The position numbers were made by a program, and so were the translations under genes. From an uncultured Acidimicrobiaceae bacterium (GTDB taxonomy: Bacteria > Actinomycetota > Acidimicrobiia > Acidimicrobiales > Ilumatobacteraceae), in contig CAIXHI010000379.1 of assembly GCA_903919215.1 (NCBI GenBank), positions 1 to 5,636 on the forward strand: a stretch of 5,636 bases of DNA, in the 5' to 3' direction. A model generated the notes under the pieces. It did no database searches, was not told the origin of the DNA, and saw only the letters and a program-made list of their open reading frames with translations. Positions 4,602-5,636 of this stretch are shown piece after piece. The stretch's first letter is position 1; every line of letters starts with the position of its first letter.

Positions 4602-5636
4602 ATGGACAACGGCCTGAGCTCGGTGGAAGCGACGCTGCGTCGCGAACGGGACGGACCGAACCTGCTGCCCACGGTGGGGAGGCCGTCGCTCTTGCGTCGG
4701 TTCGTCGGCGAACTGGTGCACTTCTTCGCGCTGATGCTGTGGGTTGCTGGTGTGTTGGCTGTGATCGGCGGCATGCCCCAGTTGGGTATCGCGATCTTCG
4801 GCGTGATTCTGATCAACGCCGTGTTCTCCTTCGTGCAGGAGAATCGCGCCGACAAAGCCGCTGAGCGTTTGCGAGCGCTGTTGCCGACCCGCGTGACCGT
4901 ACGTCGTGATGGTCGCGCACAGACCGTCGACGCAGCAGACGTGGTGTTGGGTGATCGGTTGTTGGTCGAAGGCGGAGATCGGATACCCGCGGATGCGGAG
5001 ACGATGCTGGCCAACGGGTTGCTGCTGGACACCTCGTTGCTGACGGGGGAGAGCACGCCGACGACGATCACGGTCGGCGACACGATGCACGCCGGCACGT
5101 TCGTGGTGGAAGGAACTGCTGAGGCAGTGGTGATGGCGGTTGGCGCTGCATCGCGGTTGGCGGCGATCGCGCAACTCACCACCGCCACGGCGAAGCCGAA
5201 GACTCCGCTGACGCTCGGTCTCGCTGTCGTGGTGCGCATGGTGGCGTTCATGGCTCTCGGATTGGGCGGGTTGTTCTTCGGCGTGTCGATGCTGCTGGGG
5301 AACAGCGCCAAGGACGGCTTCGTGTTTGCCATCGGCGTCACGGTGGCACTGGTGCCCGAAGCGCTGCTGCCGACGGTGACGCTCGCACTGGCGTGGGGTG
5401 CGGAGCAGATGGCCAAGCGCAATGTGCTGGTACGCACGCTGGAGGCCGTCGAGACGCTGGGCTCGACCACATTCATCTGCACGGACAAGACCGGCACGCT
5501 GACGATGAACCAGATGACCGCCGTCGAGGTCCTCGACGCCACGGACAGGTACACGATCACCGGCATCGGCTACTCCACCGACGGCACGGTCCAGCACGCC
5601 GCTGGGACCTCGCTGTCGATCGACGACGCGATCGTA
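4602..5636 (+). CDS. Cation-transporting P-type ATPase (P2-like), N-terminal part, runs off the right edge
   Basis: A membrane ion pump energised by aspartyl phosphorylation; 345 residues are visible with no stop. The cation-ATPase N-terminal motif GLSSVEATLRRERDGPN begins at residue 4. Two membrane segments (about 41-57 and 60-78) precede the actuator domain, which has GDRIPADA (125-132) and TGES (148-151). Further segments follow at about 205-232 and 239-265, the latter holding PEALLP (252-257) in the ion-binding helix, then LEAVETLGST and the phosphorylation motif DKTGT with Asp295. The nucleotide-binding domain and last helices lie outside the window. The PExLL(P/A)TVT...LEAVETLGST layout is like P2-type pumps (Ca2+, Na+/K+-type); there is no CPC or CPx metal motif in the visible helices. 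The ion is unknown. ATG 4602 is the first plausible in-frame start (no ATG, GTG or TTG in frame over the 100 nt before it), but it has no good Shine-Dalgarno sequence. Confidence 0.92.
   Translation, partial: MDNGLSSVEATLRRERDGPNLLPTVGRPSLLRRFVGELVHFFALMLWVAGVLAVIGGMPQLGIAIFGVILINAVFSFVQENRADKAAERLRALLPTRVTVRRDGRAQTVDAADVVLGDRLLVEGGDRIPADAETMLANGLLLDTSLLTGESTPTTITVGDTMHAGTFVVEGTAEAVVMAVGAASRLAAIAQLTTATAKPKTPLTLGLAVVVRMVAFMALGLGGLFFGVSMLLGNSAKDGFVFAIGVTVALVPEALLPTVTLALAWGAEQMAKRNVLVRTLEAVETLGSTTFICTDKTGTLTMNQMTAVEVLDATDRYTITGIGYSTDGTVQHAAGTSLSIDDAIV

Noticed and set aside
4404..5597. Long open frames on the minus strand opposite the ATPase (up to 397 codons)
   Set aside because: They are antisense to a gene with all P-type ATPase motifs; their His/Gln/Arg- or Ser/Thr-rich composition with no recognisable domain is typical of shadow frames in GC-rich DNA.
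1..5636. CRISPR arrays, tRNA or rRNA genes, transposases, phage or defence genes
   Set aside because: Nothing in the window resembles any of these; the only repeats are the C-rich units at 4438-4476 and the inverted repeats listed.

Overview
The window comes from a high-GC bacterium, most likely an actinomycete-type lineage. The grounds are the strongly GC-rich coding sequence, an apparently leaderless gene behind a TANNNT-type -10 element, and gene families common in soil and aquatic Actinobacteria. An Acidimicrobiia-like host is only a guess. Nothing marks the region as a phage, plasmid or defence island. It reads as chromosomal lipid/redox metabolism followed by the start of an ion-pump gene.

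Layout. (1) 2-1021, plus: the C-terminal two thirds of an ATP-dependent acyl-CoA ligase resembling the CaiC branch; its 5' end lies outside the window. (2) 1022-1138: an intergenic region holding a perfect 14-bp palindrome of TetR-operator type placed over the -35/spacer region of a probable leaderless promoter. (3) 1139-2239, plus: a membrane fatty acid desaturase with three histidine boxes. (4) 2243-2674, minus: a single-domain UspA-type universal stress protein, convergent with the desaturase, with only 3 bases between the two stop codons. (5) 2785-3579 and 3598-4398, minus: two different classical short-chain dehydrogenases (SDRs) 18 bases apart. They are transcribed in the order SDR-2 (3598-4398), SDR-1 (2785-3579), then probably usp. 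(6) 4399-4601: a divergent intergenic region with a C-rich repeat tract (G-quadruplex-prone on the minus strand), a 52-nt near-perfect hairpin, and an inverted repeat over the SDR-2 start codon. (7) 4602-5636, plus: the first 345 residues of a P2-like cation-transporting P-type ATPase, open at the right edge.

Functional reading. The ligase would activate a carboxylic acid as a CoA thioester. The desaturase would introduce double bonds into membrane acyl chains, probably under a ligand-responsive repressor. The two SDRs carry residues suggesting different cofactor preferences (NAD for one, NADP for the other) and could perform successive oxidation/reduction steps on one compound. No substrate can be assigned from sequence alone. 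I see no convincing novel multi-gene system. The least explained parts are the non-coding ones: the hairpin and C-rich repeats at 4438-4552, the palindromic operator at 1103-1116, and the start-codon inverted repeat at 4391-4408.
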